Origin: Kiritimatiellia bacterium
GTDB taxonomy: Bacteria; Verrucomicrobiota; Kiritimatiellia; PWTM01
Direction of reading: 5' to 3'
Assembly: GCA_026417735.1 (NCBI GenBank)
Contig: JAOACR010000010.1
Coordinates: 45,023-109,022 of the forward strand
DNA length: 64,000 bases
The notes under the pieces: generated by a model
Told to the model about the DNA's origin: nothing
The model's input: the letters and a program-made list of their open reading frames with translations, nothing else
Databases searched by the model: none
In this document: one piece after another, positions 9,266-19,042 of the stretch
Layout: each line of letters begins with the position of its first letter
How positions within the stretch are numbered: position 1 is the stretch's first letter
Translations under genes and position numbers: made by a program

Positions 9266-10380
9266 GCGCCCTGCGGCTGCGTACACTGGCGATCGTGCTC
9301 GGCCTGGTCGCCGCCGCGGCACGCGCGCCGGCCGCCGCGCTCGAGCGCGTCGCGGTTTCGCCCGACGGCGCCGGATTCGTGCTGCGGCCCTCGGGTCGCC
9401 CGTTTCGCCCCTGGGGATTCAACTACGATCACGACCGGGACGGGCGGTTGTTGGAGGAGTACTGGGCGACGGAGTGGACGAACGTCGTCGGAGACTTCCA
9501 CGAGATGCGGACGCTCGGCGCCAACGTGGTGCGGATCCATTTGCAGTTCGGCGCGTTCATCGAGGCGCCGGACCGACCGAACGCGGCCGCGCTGGACCGG
9601 CTCCAGCAGCTGGTGGAGGTTGCGCGACAGTGCGGTCTGCGGCTGATCCTCACCGGTCTGGGCGGCTACCGCCGCCGCGCAGTACCGCGATGGTACGATG
9701 AACTGGATGAGACCGGCCGCTGGCGGGCACAGGCGGCGTTCTGGCGAGCCGTCGCGCGGAGGTGCCGCGGCCGCCCGGAGGTGTTCGCCTACGACCTGAT
9801 GAACGAACCCGTGATCGGTGGCGGCACGAACCGCGCCGACTGGTACACCGGTGAGCTGGCGGGGCTGGTCTATGTCCAGCGCATCGCGCTCGACACCGCC
9901 GGACGGCCGCGCGAGGCGATCGCCACCGACTGGGTTCGTGCGCTGGCGACTCCGATCCGGGAGGAGGACCCCGAAGCGCTGATCACCGTCGGCGAGATTC
10001 CGTGGGCGATGGTGTGGCCGGGTGCGCGCTCGGTGTTTCACACTCCGGCGGTGTCGAACCTGCTCGACTTCGTCTCCATCCACGTCTACCCGCGGGGGGG
10101 AGAACTGGAGCGCGCGTCTGGCGCGGTGCGGGCGAATGCGGTGGGCAAGCCCGTGGTCGTGGAGGAAATCTTTCCACTCGAGTGCGGCATTGAAGAACTG
10201 GAACGCTGGATGCGATCCGTCCGCGACCAGGTCGCCGGCTGGGTCGGCTTTTACTGGGGCGCCACGCCGGAGGAACTGCGAGCCGCGCCCGCATCCATCT
10301 CGAACGCGCTTTTGCTCGGGTGGCTGGAGCTCTTCCGGCGCGCGGCGCCGGAGTTCGCGCGGCCGTGGCCACCTGACTAG
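9262..10380 (+). CDS. Secreted glycoside hydrolase, GH5/cellulase-like TIM barrel
   Basis: 372 residues from GTG 9262, which overlaps the preceding stop (GTGA) and begins a signal peptide (LRTLAIVLGLVAAAARAPA). The barrel shows WGFNYDHDRDG near strand 1, GANVVRIHLQFGAF, the acid/base motif DLMNEP (N181-E182-P183) and VVVEEIFPLE, where E301 or E302 would be the nucleophile. This is the clan GH-A layout of GH5-like mannanases and cellulases. The exact substrate cannot be read from the sequence. It probably works outside the inner membrane together with the upstream lactonase-like protein. Confidence 0.85.
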   Translation: MSALRLRTLAIVLGLVAAAARAPAAALERVAVSPDGAGFVLRPSGRPFRPWGFNYDHDRDGRLLEEYWATEWTNVVGDFHEMRTLGANVVRIHLQFGAFIEAPDRPNAAALDRLQQLVEVARQCGLRLILTGLGGYRRRAVPRWYDELDETGRWRAQAAFWRAVARRCRGRPEVFAYDLMNEPVIGGGTNRADWYTGELAGLVYVQRIALDTAGRPREAIATDWVRALATPIREEDPEALITVGEIPWAMVWPGARSVFHTPAVSNLLDFVSIHVYPRGGELERASGAVRANAVGKPVVVEEIFPLECGIEELERWMRSVRDQVAGWVGFYWGATPEELRAAPASISNALLLGWLELFRRAAPEFARPWPPD

Positions 10381-10398
10381 CCGCTCGCCGGCCGTCAA

Positions 10399-11529
10399 TC
10401 AACGCGCGGGGTTCTCGAGCCAGTAGAGGCCGCTCTTGCCCGGGCAGAGCACATCCGGGTCGCCGTCGCCGTCCAGGTCGCCCGCCATTGTCGCGATACC
10501 GAAGCCCGCGCGCGTCCCGAACACCAGCACCCGTCGCCGCCATGCGCCCGTGGCGGCGTCAACGGCATAAGCGACAACGATGCGCGGCTCCAGTTCGCCC
10601 GTGTCGCGGCCGTTGTGTGCCCAGTACCGTTTACCGGTCACAACTTCTTGCCGGCCATCGCCGTCGAGATCCACCGCCACCATCGTGTGCGCCTGGGACC
10701 AGCTGCTATCCACTTCGTGCCGCCGCCAGCCCCGACGGCCGGAGCTGTCGCGCGTCTGCTCAAGCCACCGTACGCCCACGTCGTGCGCGGAGCCCCAGAC
10801 GAGGTCGGCGTCGCCATCACCGTCTTGGTCGCCCACCAGAATCGGCACGCTCGCGCGTTCTTTGAGGTCGTACTCCGCGAACCACACCCAGCCGGTCGGC
10901 GCATTCTGCAACCATCCGCGCGGGGTGACCACGTCCACACGGCCGTCGCCATCCACATCGCCCACCCCCAGGCCGTGCACGCCGGCCTGACCGGGCAGCG
11001 GATGCTCCGTCCAGCGTGCGCCGCCCGCTACTGCGGGATCCCGCTGGAACGAATACCAGACCGGCCGGCCCACGACGTTCGGAACCAGATCCAACTGGCC
11101 GTCGCCGTTGATATCGGCTGCCAGCAGGGTTTCGATGGGGCCCGGGGTGCCCACCTCGAAGCGGCTCCATCGGTGTGCCGGCCGCCCGGGATTCCGGAGC
11201 CAGAACACGTCGCGGCCATGCCAGGAACAGCTGGCGATGTCCGTCCACCCGTCGCCATCCACGTCCAGCGGCACCGCGCCAAAGTCCAGGTGATAACCGT
11301 CGCGCGCTTCAATCTCCCGGACGGGATGAGGCGTCCAGCCTGGCGCCTCATACCAGAAGGCTCCGCAGAACACGTCCGGCCGCCCGTCGTTGTTCAGATC
11401 CGCAATCGCGGCCGCCTCGAACGGCGAGTCGGGACGAATCGGATGCAGCCGCCAGCCGGCGGTGTCCTCGGCGAACCCCGCCAGCGCGGCCAGCGCCGCG
11501 CCGGCCGCCCAGCGCGGTGTCCTCGTCAT
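10399..11529 (-). CDS. Secreted FG-GAP/VCBS repeat protein (beta-propeller)
   Basis: 376 residues with a signal peptide (AAGAALAALAGFAEDTAG). Repeats of the type AIADLNNDGRPDVFCG, PLDVDGDGWTDIASCS, DINGDGQLDLVPN, DVDGDGRVDVVTP, DQDGDGDADLVWG, DLDGDGRQEVVTG and DLDGDGDPDVLCP recur about every 45-50 residues: DxDGDGxxD calcium-binding FG-GAP blades forming a seven-bladed propeller. Such proteins are common and numerous in planctomycete and verrucomicrobial genomes, and their roles are mostly unknown. It lies 28 bp downstream of bioB on the same strand. Confidence 0.9.
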   Translation of the reverse strand: MTRTPRWAAGAALAALAGFAEDTAGWRLHPIRPDSPFEAAAIADLNNDGRPDVFCGAFWYEAPGWTPHPVREIEARDGYHLDFGAVPLDVDGDGWTDIASCSWHGRDVFWLRNPGRPAHRWSRFEVGTPGPIETLLAADINGDGQLDLVPNVVGRPVWYSFQRDPAVAGGARWTEHPLPGQAGVHGLGVGDVDGDGRVDVVTPRGWLQNAPTGWVWFAEYDLKERASVPILVGDQDGDGDADLVWGSAHDVGVRWLEQTRDSSGRRGWRRHEVDSSWSQAHTMVAVDLDGDGRQEVVTGKRYWAHNGRDTGELEPRIVVAYAVDAATGAWRRRVLVFGTRAGFGIATMAGDLDGDGDPDVLCPGKSGLYWLENPAR

Positions 11530-11557
11530 CTCGGGCTCCTCCAGCGCCGCCCGGCGC

Positions 11558-12544
11558 TCACGCCTTCACCCAGTGACCGATTTCGAAGCCGGCCTCCGCG
11601 ATCATCGCGCGGTCGCGTTCCCAGCCCTGGCCCGGGGTGGTGAGGTAACCCTGCGTGAAGATCGAGTTCGCCGCCCACAGCGCCAGCGGCTGCAGACTGC
11701 GCAGGCATGCCTCGCGCCCCCCCGCGCAGCGAATTTCCCGGTCCGGACACACATAGCGAAACATCGCCAGCACCTTCAGGCACGTGACCGGCGAGAGCCG
11801 CTCGCGCCCGGCCAGCGGCGTCCCCGGCCGTGGGTCGAGAAAGTTCACCGGGATCGAGTCCGCCCCCACCTCCCGAATCGCCAGCGCCAGGTCCACCCGG
11901 TCCTCGTCCGTTTCCCCCATGCCCACCAGACCGCCACAACAGACCTCCATGCCCGCCGCTTTCGCGCGAGCGATCGTCTCGCGGCGCTCCTGCCAGGTGT
12001 GGGTGGAACAAATCTGCGGAAAGAACCGTTCGGAGGTCTCGAGGTTGTGGTTGTACCGGTCCACCCCGGCCGCAGCCAGACGCCGGGCCGCGGCATCGTC
12101 GAGCAGCCCCAGCGAGGTGCAGATCTGAAGGTCGAGCTCGCGTTTGATCCGCTCCACCGCGGCGCAGACACGGTCCAGCTCGTTCGGGTCCGGCTCGCGG
12201 CCGCTGGCGACAATACAGAACCGAACCGCACCACACGCGGCCGCCGCCCGGGCGTGTTCGAGCATGGTAGCCGGGTCCCGCGTCTCATGCACCGGCACGT
12301 CCGCGGAGGACACCGCAGACTGGCTGCAGTATGCGCAGTCCTCGCTGCACAGTCCGCCGCGCGCGTTCTCGATCACGTGCAGGTCCACCCGGCGACCGAA
12401 CGCGCGGCGCCGCAGCTCAAATGCCCCCTGCAGCATCGCCAGCAGCTCGTCCTCCGACGCACGCAACATCGCGAGCGCCTCCTCCCGCGAGACCGGCCGG
12501 CCTGCCGCAACTCGAGCGGCCAGTTCGATCCAGTTCGTCGTCAT
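11558..12544 (-). CDS. bioB: Biotin synthase BioB (radical SAM)
   Basis: 328 residues, normal BioB length. The radical SAM motif GLCSEDCAYCSQS (C66, C70, C73) is diagnostic of biotin synthase; further BioB signatures are NHNLETSERFFPQICSTHTW and GMGETDEDRVDLA. It inserts sulfur into dethiobiotin, using SAM, a [4Fe-4S] and a [2Fe-2S] cluster, in the last step of biotin synthesis. No other bio genes are in the window. The acetyl-CoA carboxylase gene accA, whose complex needs biotin, is elsewhere in the window. Confidence 0.97.
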   Translation of the reverse strand: MTTNWIELAARVAAGRPVSREEALAMLRASEDELLAMLQGAFELRRRAFGRRVDLHVIENARGGLCSEDCAYCSQSAVSSADVPVHETRDPATMLEHARAAAACGAVRFCIVASGREPDPNELDRVCAAVERIKRELDLQICTSLGLLDDAAARRLAAAGVDRYNHNLETSERFFPQICSTHTWQERRETIARAKAAGMEVCCGGLVGMGETDEDRVDLALAIREVGADSIPVNFLDPRPGTPLAGRERLSPVTCLKVLAMFRYVCPDREIRCAGGREACLRSLQPLALWAANSIFTQGYLTTPGQGWERDRAMIAEAGFEIGHWVKA

Positions 12545-12644
12545 GGTCCGAGGTCACTATACACAAGACGCCCGCCCGACGCGGCAGCGCAGCCACCTCA
12601 GCCGGGGTCTGCCATCCGAAACGCAAACGCGGATTCCGCAGCGG

Positions 12645-13376
12645 CTAGAACGTGTAACGCGCAGAAAGGCCCCAGCTCGTGCCGTCCAGAAACTCCAGCT
12701 GCAGCCCCAGCAGAAAATTGTGCGAGAGGTGCACCTCCGCACCCGCCGCCACCCCCCACGCCGACTCCCCCTCGAAGTCCTCGCGAATCGGCCCCGATTC
12801 GCTACGTCCGTCCAACGCGGAGTACAGCGGCCCGGCATACAGCGCGAAACTGAAGGGCACCCGGTCGGTGGACGCGGGCGAATCCGCGAACATCTCGAAG
12901 TGCAGATCGGCGGAGCCGGACGCGGTTTGCCAGTGCCCACCGTCACTGTCCGCACGCCGGAACTCCCCGCCCGCCCGCACCGACCAGCGGCCGGCCAGAA
13001 ACTCCGGATCTTTGAGATCGTACCGCCACAGCCGCAGATGCATGCCCAGGCTCCAGCCCAGTCCTTCGCCGAGCGCGTCCGGGCCCACATCCGCGCTCGC
13101 ACGGCCCAACGCTCCGTAGAGCAACATCCAGCGCGTCGGCCGCAGGCCAAGAAAGGCGCCGTACCAGTCCCCTTCCAGCTCGCCCGGAAAGCCCTCCTGC
13201 GTGACGTCCCTCCGCAGCTGCAACGCATCGGCGCCGACGACCCAGCGACGGATTTCCACCACCTCGATCATCGCGTCTCGGCTTCCCCCGACGATCGGCG
13301 TTGCCGCCGGCGTCCGGGGAGCCAACGCGCACGCGGCCAGCCACGCGAGAAAGCCGACCCTCAGCATTCGTTTCAT
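12645..13376 (-). CDS. Putative outer-membrane beta-barrel protein, unknown role
   Basis: 243 residues from the ATG at 13376 (MKRMLRVGFLAWLAACALA), chosen because it begins a signal peptide; an upstream in-frame ATG at 13400 adds eight residues without improving it. Alternating hydrophobic strands with aromatic girdles (DWYGAFLGL, MHLRLWRYDL, WSVRAGGEFR, FSFALYAGPLYS) and a terminal Phe (GLSARYTF) match an outer-membrane barrel with a C-terminal BAM signal. No specific family recognised. It lies upstream of bioB on the same strand, with a 100-bp gap. Confidence 0.65.
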   Translation of the reverse strand: MKRMLRVGFLAWLAACALAPRTPAATPIVGGSRDAMIEVVEIRRWVVGADALQLRRDVTQEGFPGELEGDWYGAFLGLRPTRWMLLYGALGRASADVGPDALGEGLGWSLGMHLRLWRYDLKDPEFLAGRWSVRAGGEFRRADSDGGHWQTASGSADLHFEMFADSPASTDRVPFSFALYAGPLYSALDGRSESGPIREDFEGESAWGVAAGAEVHLSHNFLLGLQLEFLDGTSWGLSARYTF

Positions 13377-13421
13377 CGCGATCGCTCCTGCCGCCAGCAT
13401 CGCCCGGGCCGGCGGACGATG

Positions 13422-15758
13422 TCAAACCTCCGGTCGGCGGCCCGCCACCCACGCCTGCCCCGCCGCGATGCCGCCGTCGTTCGGCGGGACCGCGCGATGC
13501 ACCAGCACCTGAAAACCGTCCGCCTCAAGCCGGCCGCGGGTTTCCTCGTGCAGGATTCGGTTCATGAACACACCGCCGGTCAGCGCCACGGTCGAGTGAC
13601 CGGTCCGCTCGCGGCCATGGCGAGCCATCGCGAGGGCCGCATCCGCGAGCGAAACGTGCAGCGCCCGCGCGAGCACCGCGGCGGTGTCCGGCTCGACCGG
13701 CCCGCGGTCAAAGAGCTCCAGCAGCAGCGGCGACCAGTTCACCCTCAGCATCCCCTCCTGCTCGCTCGCCCGCCACCAGGCGCCCGGGGCCTTCACTGTG
13801 GCCGCGCGCGCAGCCAGCCCCTCCAGCCGGATCGCGGTCTGGCCCTCGTAACTGACGCGTTCCGGAGCAACGCCCAGCGCCGCCGCGACCGCATCGAAGA
13901 GCCGACCCGCCGCGTGCGTGAGTGGCGCAAGCGGCCCGCCCGCCCTCAGCCGGCTCCACACTTCCAGCTGCGCCTCCGCCAGCCCCAGCGCCTGTCGCCA
14001 CTGCGCTGTGAGGGCCAAGCCCAGCGCGGCCCAGCGCGCAACGATCTGCCGTCTCGGCTCAAGGACCGCGGCATCGCCACCCGGCAACGGCGCGGGCTCG
14101 AATGTCGCCAGCCGCTCCATGCGGCCATCCTCGGGCAACCACAGCAACTCGGCCCCCCAGATACGCCCATCCGTGCCCAGACCGGTGCCGTCCCATGTCA
14201 GCGCCAGCAGGGCTTCCACGCCGTGTTCGGCCATCGCGGCGGCCGCATGCGCGTGGTGATGCTGAACCTCCACCACGCCGCAGCCGAGACGTGCGGCCAG
14301 TTCGCGACCGAGCCGCGTCGCGTGATAGTCGGGATGAAGATCCACGGCGATCACCGCCGGATCAATGCGAAGAAACCGCGGTAGATGCTCCGCGACTCTC
14401 CGCAACTGATCCACGGCGTCCGGGTCCTCCAGATCACCGATGTGCGGGGACAGGTACACCTCCGCGCCGGCTCCCACCGCGATCGCATTCTTCAGCTCCG
14501 CGCCCATCGCCAGCACGGCCCGGCGCAGCGGGCGGGCCAACGGGAGCGGACGTGGCGCATACCCGCGGGCGCGCCGCCACAGCTGGGGCCGGCCATCCCG
14601 CAACGCCACCAGCGAGTCGTCCGCGCGGAACCGGATCTCGCGATCGTGCAGCAGAAACACGTCTGCGACTGCGCCCAGTTCCCGAAGCGCACCGGCATTG
14701 TCCAGGCAGATCGGCGCTCCACTGCGGTTGCCGCTGGTCATGACCAACAGCTCGAACACGGGCACTGGATCGCCACCGATGGGCACCGCCAGCAGCAGCT
14801 GCAGCGGGGTGGCCGGCAACATCACGCCGACGGTCCGCACGTCGGGAGAAATCGCCTCCACCGGCAGCGCCCCCTCGCCGCGCGGCTCGAGGATCACGAT
14901 CGGCGCCTCCGCGGAGCCCAGCAGCTCCGCGGCGACGCCGGACACTACGCAGAACTTCTCCGCCGCCGCCAGCGACGCGGCCATCACCGCGAACGGCTTG
15001 TATGGCCGGCGCTTGCGTTCCCTCAACCGCAGGATCGCACCGCGGTTCAATGCGTCGACCGCTAGCAGGAACCCCCCCAGCCCCCGCAGCGCGACAATGC
15101 CGCCGCCGGCCAGCGTCGCGCGGGCCAGCCGGATCGGATCACCCTCCAGCACCCGCCCCGCCGGATCGGTCGCCCACAACCGCGGACCGCAACGCGGGCA
15201 CGCAATGCTCTCGGCGTGGTACCGCCGCGACGCGGGGTCCTCGTACTCGCGCCGGCACTCCTCACAGAGCTGAAACACCGACATCGTCGTTCGCTCCCGG
15301 TCGTACGGCATGTCGCCGATGACCGTGTAGCGTGGACCGCAGTCGCAGCAGGTGGTGAACGGATAGCCGTGGCGCCGGTCCGCCGGATCGAGCACCTCCG
15401 CCCGACATGCCGCGCACATCGCCAGATCCGGCGGCACCTGTGGGCGGGCGAGCTCGCGGAGGTCGCTGTCCACCACGCGAAAATCGGGCGAAGCGGCCGC
15501 GGCCGGAATCGTTTCGCGCGCGACGAGCTCGATCCGCTCAATCCGAGCGCGCGGCGGCGCGTGGTCGCGGAGCGCCTTCACAAACGCGGCAACCCGCTCG
15601 GACGGTCCTTCGAGAATCAACCGCACCGTGCCGCGCCGATTGCAGATGCTCCCGCGCAGACCCACCGCGCGCGCCCGCCGCGCGATCGCCGGGCGGAATC
15701 CGACACCCTGCACCAGCCCGGACACCTCAATGGTTTCTCTCGTCCAACGGTCGCTCAT
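13422..15758 (-). CDS. hypF: Carbamoyltransferase HypF, hydrogenase maturation
   Basis: 778 residues from ATG 15758 (MSDRWTRETIEVSG); an ATG 24 bases upstream is possible. Domains in order: an acylphosphatase (VQGVGFRPAIARRA), two zinc modules (CAACRAEVLDP...TTCCDCGPRY and CEECRREYED...ACPRCGPRLW), a YrdC-like carbamoyl-adenylate domain, and a Kae1-like domain with VEVQHHHAHAAAAMAEHG and LTGGVFMNRIL. HypF makes carbamoyl-AMP and transfers the carbamoyl group to HypE for the cyanide ligands of [NiFe] hydrogenase. No hydrogenase or other hyp gene lies in this window, so it is isolated from its usual partners here. Confidence 0.95.
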   Translation of the reverse strand: MSDRWTRETIEVSGLVQGVGFRPAIARRARAVGLRGSICNRRGTVRLILEGPSERVAAFVKALRDHAPPRARIERIELVARETIPAAAASPDFRVVDSDLRELARPQVPPDLAMCAACRAEVLDPADRRHGYPFTTCCDCGPRYTVIGDMPYDRERTTMSVFQLCEECRREYEDPASRRYHAESIACPRCGPRLWATDPAGRVLEGDPIRLARATLAGGGIVALRGLGGFLLAVDALNRGAILRLRERKRRPYKPFAVMAASLAAAEKFCVVSGVAAELLGSAEAPIVILEPRGEGALPVEAISPDVRTVGVMLPATPLQLLLAVPIGGDPVPVFELLVMTSGNRSGAPICLDNAGALRELGAVADVFLLHDREIRFRADDSLVALRDGRPQLWRRARGYAPRPLPLARPLRRAVLAMGAELKNAIAVGAGAEVYLSPHIGDLEDPDAVDQLRRVAEHLPRFLRIDPAVIAVDLHPDYHATRLGRELAARLGCGVVEVQHHHAHAAAAMAEHGVEALLALTWDGTGLGTDGRIWGAELLWLPEDGRMERLATFEPAPLPGGDAAVLEPRRQIVARWAALGLALTAQWRQALGLAEAQLEVWSRLRAGGPLAPLTHAAGRLFDAVAAALGVAPERVSYEGQTAIRLEGLAARAATVKAPGAWWRASEQEGMLRVNWSPLLLELFDRGPVEPDTAAVLARALHVSLADAALAMARHGRERTGHSTVALTGGVFMNRILHEETRGRLEADGFQVLVHRAVPPNDGGIAAGQAWVAGRRPEV

Positions 15759-15786
15759 CGGAAGGGCCGGCCGCACCGGCACCGAG

Positions 15787-16194
15787 CTACACCAGACCCG
15801 GCGGAGGCGGCTGAGTGATCCGCTGCACCAGCAGCGGGAAGCGGATCTTGAGGTCCCCCTCGAGCAGCACTTCGACCCAGTGCGGCCCCTCGGTCTGAAT
15901 CACCTTGTTCACAAACACTTCGACGTTCGTCGCGGTCGCTTGGGGATTGGGCAGATGGAACGGGATCGGCTGGCCCTCCATCACCACGGTCGTCTGGTCG
16001 GGTGCAAGAATTCGCGTGCGCTGATGAAAGGTGCCCTCGCCGCTGCACCAGCGGGTCACGACGAACATCCGCGGGTACACGAACGGAAACGTCGCAGAAC
16101 CGACAACGTCGAACAGTCCAATCAAAATGAACTTGCCGTTGCGCTCCTGCCGTACGTCATCACACAGCAGGCAGGCTTGCAGGTCGGGCAACAT
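15787..16194 (-). CDS. Conserved small cytoplasmic protein, unknown function
   Basis: 135 residues with no signal peptide. It begins MLPDLQACLLCDDVRQERNG followed by KFILIGLFDVVG. This recalls the DUF6941-type proteins (short beta-rich proteins of unknown function whose N-terminus reads CDxVxxxxGKxxLIGIFD); I make that link from memory and with low certainty. The middle is beta-rich (FPFVYPRMFVVTRWCSGEG) and the tail is proline-rich (TQPPPPGLV). It sits just upstream of hypF on the same strand and downstream of the protease gene. Confidence 0.7.
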   Translation of the reverse strand: MLPDLQACLLCDDVRQERNGKFILIGLFDVVGSATFPFVYPRMFVVTRWCSGEGTFHQRTRILAPDQTTVVMEGQPIPFHLPNPQATATNVEVFVNKVIQTEGPHWVEVLLEGDLKIRFPLLVQRITQPPPPGLV

Positions 16195-16236
16195 GGGACC
16201 GCGCTCCAGCGGGCCGTGGGGTGGCGGAGGGGGGCG

Positions 16237-17478
16237 TCATCCGGCGCGACCAGGTCCAGTCGCGGGCTGGCCGTACTTCAGTACCCCCCGCAACATGTCC
16301 GCAGCCTTCAGCAGCTGGGGGTCCGACGACGGCGACATCGGCGCGTCGTTCGCGCGGCCGAGTTCCTGCTCCGCCCAGGGCACCAGCACGTCCGGCTCAA
16401 TGCCCAGCTCGTGAATCATCCGCCGGTTCGGCGTGTAGTAGCGCGCGGTCGTCAGCCGCAACGCGGAGCCGTCCGAGAGCGGCAATAGCGACTGCACTGA
16501 CCCCTTGCCGAAACTGCGCTCGCCAATCAACACGGCGCGGCGATGGTCCTGCAGACAGCCCGCGACGACCTCCGCGGCGCTCGCGCTGCCCTCGTTCAAC
16601 AACACCGCGATCGGCCACTCGTATACCTTCGGCGCCGCGCGGGTGAGGAACGTCTGGCGTTGCCGCTCGTCGCGTCCCTGCGTGATCAGCACCATCCGGC
16701 CGCGCGGCAGAAACCGGCTACACACCTCCACCGCGCTCTCCAGCAGCCCGCCAGGGTTGTTCCGCACGTCGAGGATCAGCGCGCGCGCACCCTCCCGCTC
16801 CAGCCGTGCGAGCGCGCGGTCGAGCATCTCCGCGGTTCGCGCATCGAACTGCGTGATGCGTACGTAGCCGATCCCGTCGCCCAATACGCGCACGGACTCG
16901 ACGCTGTCCACTTCGATCTTCGCGCGTTGCAACACCAGCTCCACCGGCTCGGGGCGGCCGGGCTTCAGTACCTTGATGCGCACCGTCGTGCCCGGCGGCC
17001 CGCGCATCAGCCGCACCGCCTCGCCCAGATCCATTTCGGACGTCGGACGTCCGTTGATTTCCACCAGCCGATCGCCGCTGCGCAGTCCCGCCTTCGCGCC
17101 GGGCGTGCCGTCAATCGGCGAGATCACCACCAGCGCGCCCTCCCGCATACCAACGACCAGTCCCACCCCGCCAAACTCGCCCTCCGTGTCCTCCTGCATC
17201 GCGCGATACTCCGCCGAGTCCATGAACTCGGAGTACTCGTCCAGCGACGCAATCAGCCCGCGCATCGCACCGTTGATCAGCTCCGCGTACGAGGTGCGAT
17301 TCGTGTCCACGTAGTGCCGCCGCACCTGCAGCAGCACCTCCGCGAACTTCGCAATGCCGGCGTACGCCTCGTCCTGCGCCGCCACCTCGGGCCGCGGCGC
17401 CGGCGCGGCCCCCGCGATCGCGCCGTAGAGCGCACCCGCAAGGACCGACCAAGCTCTGCGTGGACGGCAGCGTGCCAT
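16237..17478 (-). CDS. C-terminal processing protease (CtpA/Prc-type, family S41)
   Basis: 413 residues from ATG 17478 (MARCRPRRAW), chosen because it starts a signal or anchor sequence (WSVLAGALYGAIAGAAPA). An N-terminal helical region (VRRHYVD...LDEYSEFM) leads into a PDZ domain (GVGLVVGMREGALVVISPI, AGLRSGDRLVEING). The S41 core has LILDVRNNPGGLLESA, the nucleophile in NEGSASAAEVVAG (S298 from this start) and the catalytic Lys in SFGKGSVQ (K325). These enzymes trim the C-termini of periplasmic or envelope proteins. The C-terminal 45 residues are low-complexity. Confidence 0.95.
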   Translation of the reverse strand: MARCRPRRAWSVLAGALYGAIAGAAPAPRPEVAAQDEAYAGIAKFAEVLLQVRRHYVDTNRTSYAELINGAMRGLIASLDEYSEFMDSAEYRAMQEDTEGEFGGVGLVVGMREGALVVISPIDGTPGAKAGLRSGDRLVEINGRPTSEMDLGEAVRLMRGPPGTTVRIKVLKPGRPEPVELVLQRAKIEVDSVESVRVLGDGIGYVRITQFDARTAEMLDRALARLEREGARALILDVRNNPGGLLESAVEVCSRFLPRGRMVLITQGRDERQRQTFLTRAAPKVYEWPIAVLLNEGSASAAEVVAGCLQDHRRAVLIGERSFGKGSVQSLLPLSDGSALRLTTARYYTPNRRMIHELGIEPDVLVPWAEQELGRANDAPMSPSSDPQLLKAADMLRGVLKYGQPATGPGRAG

Positions 17479-17539
17479 GCTGAATATTATCGCGCCGCCC
17501 GCGCCCGGCCGCAAACCTCCGGCGGCCGCCGCAGCGGCC

Positions 17540-19000
17540 TCACTGCGCCCCCAGCGGCGGCACCCGAAGGAACCAAGAGGGCGTGCAGCACCAGACGTCG
17601 CAGTCGCTGTTCACCAGATGGCTCTGGTAGGACGGCCCGCGCTCGTTCGCCGCCACCCAAACCTCACCAGAACGCGTCGGCGCCCCCCTCGATCCTCCCG
17701 CCCCAGTATCGCTCGATGTGCTCCGGCGCCTCGCTCGAGCGCTCCGACCGCCACCCCGCCTCCACCACTAGATAAGGCGTCACCGGGGTGCGCACAGCCG
17801 AGGTCACAACGCATGCACCGCCGGCCCCTCCAGCACGCCCGCCGGCACCATCCAGGCCTGCGAGGCCCAGGAGACCTGACGCGAGGCCCCGCTGACGAAA
17901 AGCGCCAGCGACTCGTCCCACAAATGCCGGCGGGCCGCTCCCCTCATCCGTGCAATCTCCGCCGGCAGAAACCACACATCTCCCTCGCGGTCCCGTTGGC
18001 GGCCTAGCTCGAGCGTCGCACGCAGCCCAAACAGGATCGTCGCCGGCTCCGCCGCCTCCCAGTCCAGCCCCGGATCCCCGTCCACGAACAACCACCAGCT
18101 CTTGGCATCGCGCAACAGACCGTCCGGCCCGACCGGCTCCAGCGGGAACTCGAGCTGCCGGGCCGCCCCCGGCCAGAGCTCCGCGGCGGTGTCGCGGTCG
18201 CCGCTGGCCTCGAGATACACCAACGGCGCCGGCGCAAACAGCGCGGGGGCGTCAAGGATATTGTTGCGACCCCGCACCGGCTCCGTTCGCTCGACCTGAC
18301 AAGTCGCGAGCAGACCGCGGGCGGTCGCGGTGCCCGCGTGCAGGTGGAGACATCGCCGCACAAGCTCGCAGTTCCGAAACGTCGCGAAGTTCCGCCCGCA
18401 GGCGCAGGTCGCCCAACCACAGCCACCGGTCGCGTTTCGGGCCGTCCTCCACCGCCGTCGGCATGCAGTTGCGCAGCGTGCATCGGGGCAACTCGTGAAT
18501 CCGCTGCTGCCGCTCGGTGAGCGCCGACGGCGCGAGCGGCATGCCGCGTTCGTCCGCCGAGGTCACCGCCTCTACCCGCGGCGCGCGCACGATCGCGCGG
18601 GCGTGCGGACTGCCCGGCAGCACCTCGACGCGCACATATTCGGAATGCGTACCGCCGCGGCGACCAGATCTCCGCCAGCGCGTCGTCCACGTTGACGACC
18701 TCATCCTGCAGCGATGAGCGCGCGAGGCTCGCCGGATAGAGATCGAAGGGTTCGCCCGCTTCCGTGGGCCTTTCCACAAAGACCGCCCGCAACCGCACCG
18801 GCGCGTCAATCGGATGGGCGGGCGGACCGATCTACAGCGCGGAGCGGCCGACGAGGTGCTCACCGAAGTCCAGCGTAAACTGATCGTCGCGTTTCAGCCG
18901 CTGCTGCTCCAGCTGCGCCGGCTCACCCACCACCTCCACCCGCCGGCGTCCGCAGCCGGCCGGACCAGCGCACGCGGCTCGCCCAACGCCGCTAAAGTTC
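17540..19000 (-). pseudogene. Decayed GH78-like alpha-L-rhamnosidase gene with several frameshifts
   Basis: No single frame is open, but consecutive pieces of one glycosidase appear in order in different minus frames. They are FTLDFGEHLVG (near 18880), FVERPTEAGEPFDLYPASL (near 18760), VEDGPKRDRWLWLGDLRL (near 18440), LFVDGDPGLDWEAAEPATIL (near 18060), HIERYWGGRIEGGADAFW (near 17690) and VWVAANERGPSYQSHLVNSD ending ...TPSWFLR and a stop at 17540-17542. The pieces resemble the six-hairpin domain of bacterial rhamnosidases. The last break is clear: FW is followed by TGAG where GAG would keep the frame, i.e. one extra T near 17668. At least four frame changes make sequencing error unlikely as the only cause. 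Confidence 0.75.
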
Positions 19001-19042
19001 GGGCCGGAGTGCGGCAGCGCCCTCAAGCCGGCGCGGACGTTC

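Noticed and set aside
12144..14384. 746-residue open frame on the + strand opposite bioB, the barrel protein and hypF
   Set aside because: It crosses three convincing minus-strand genes, is rich in Arg/Pro/His, and shows no domain; a codon-bias shadow.
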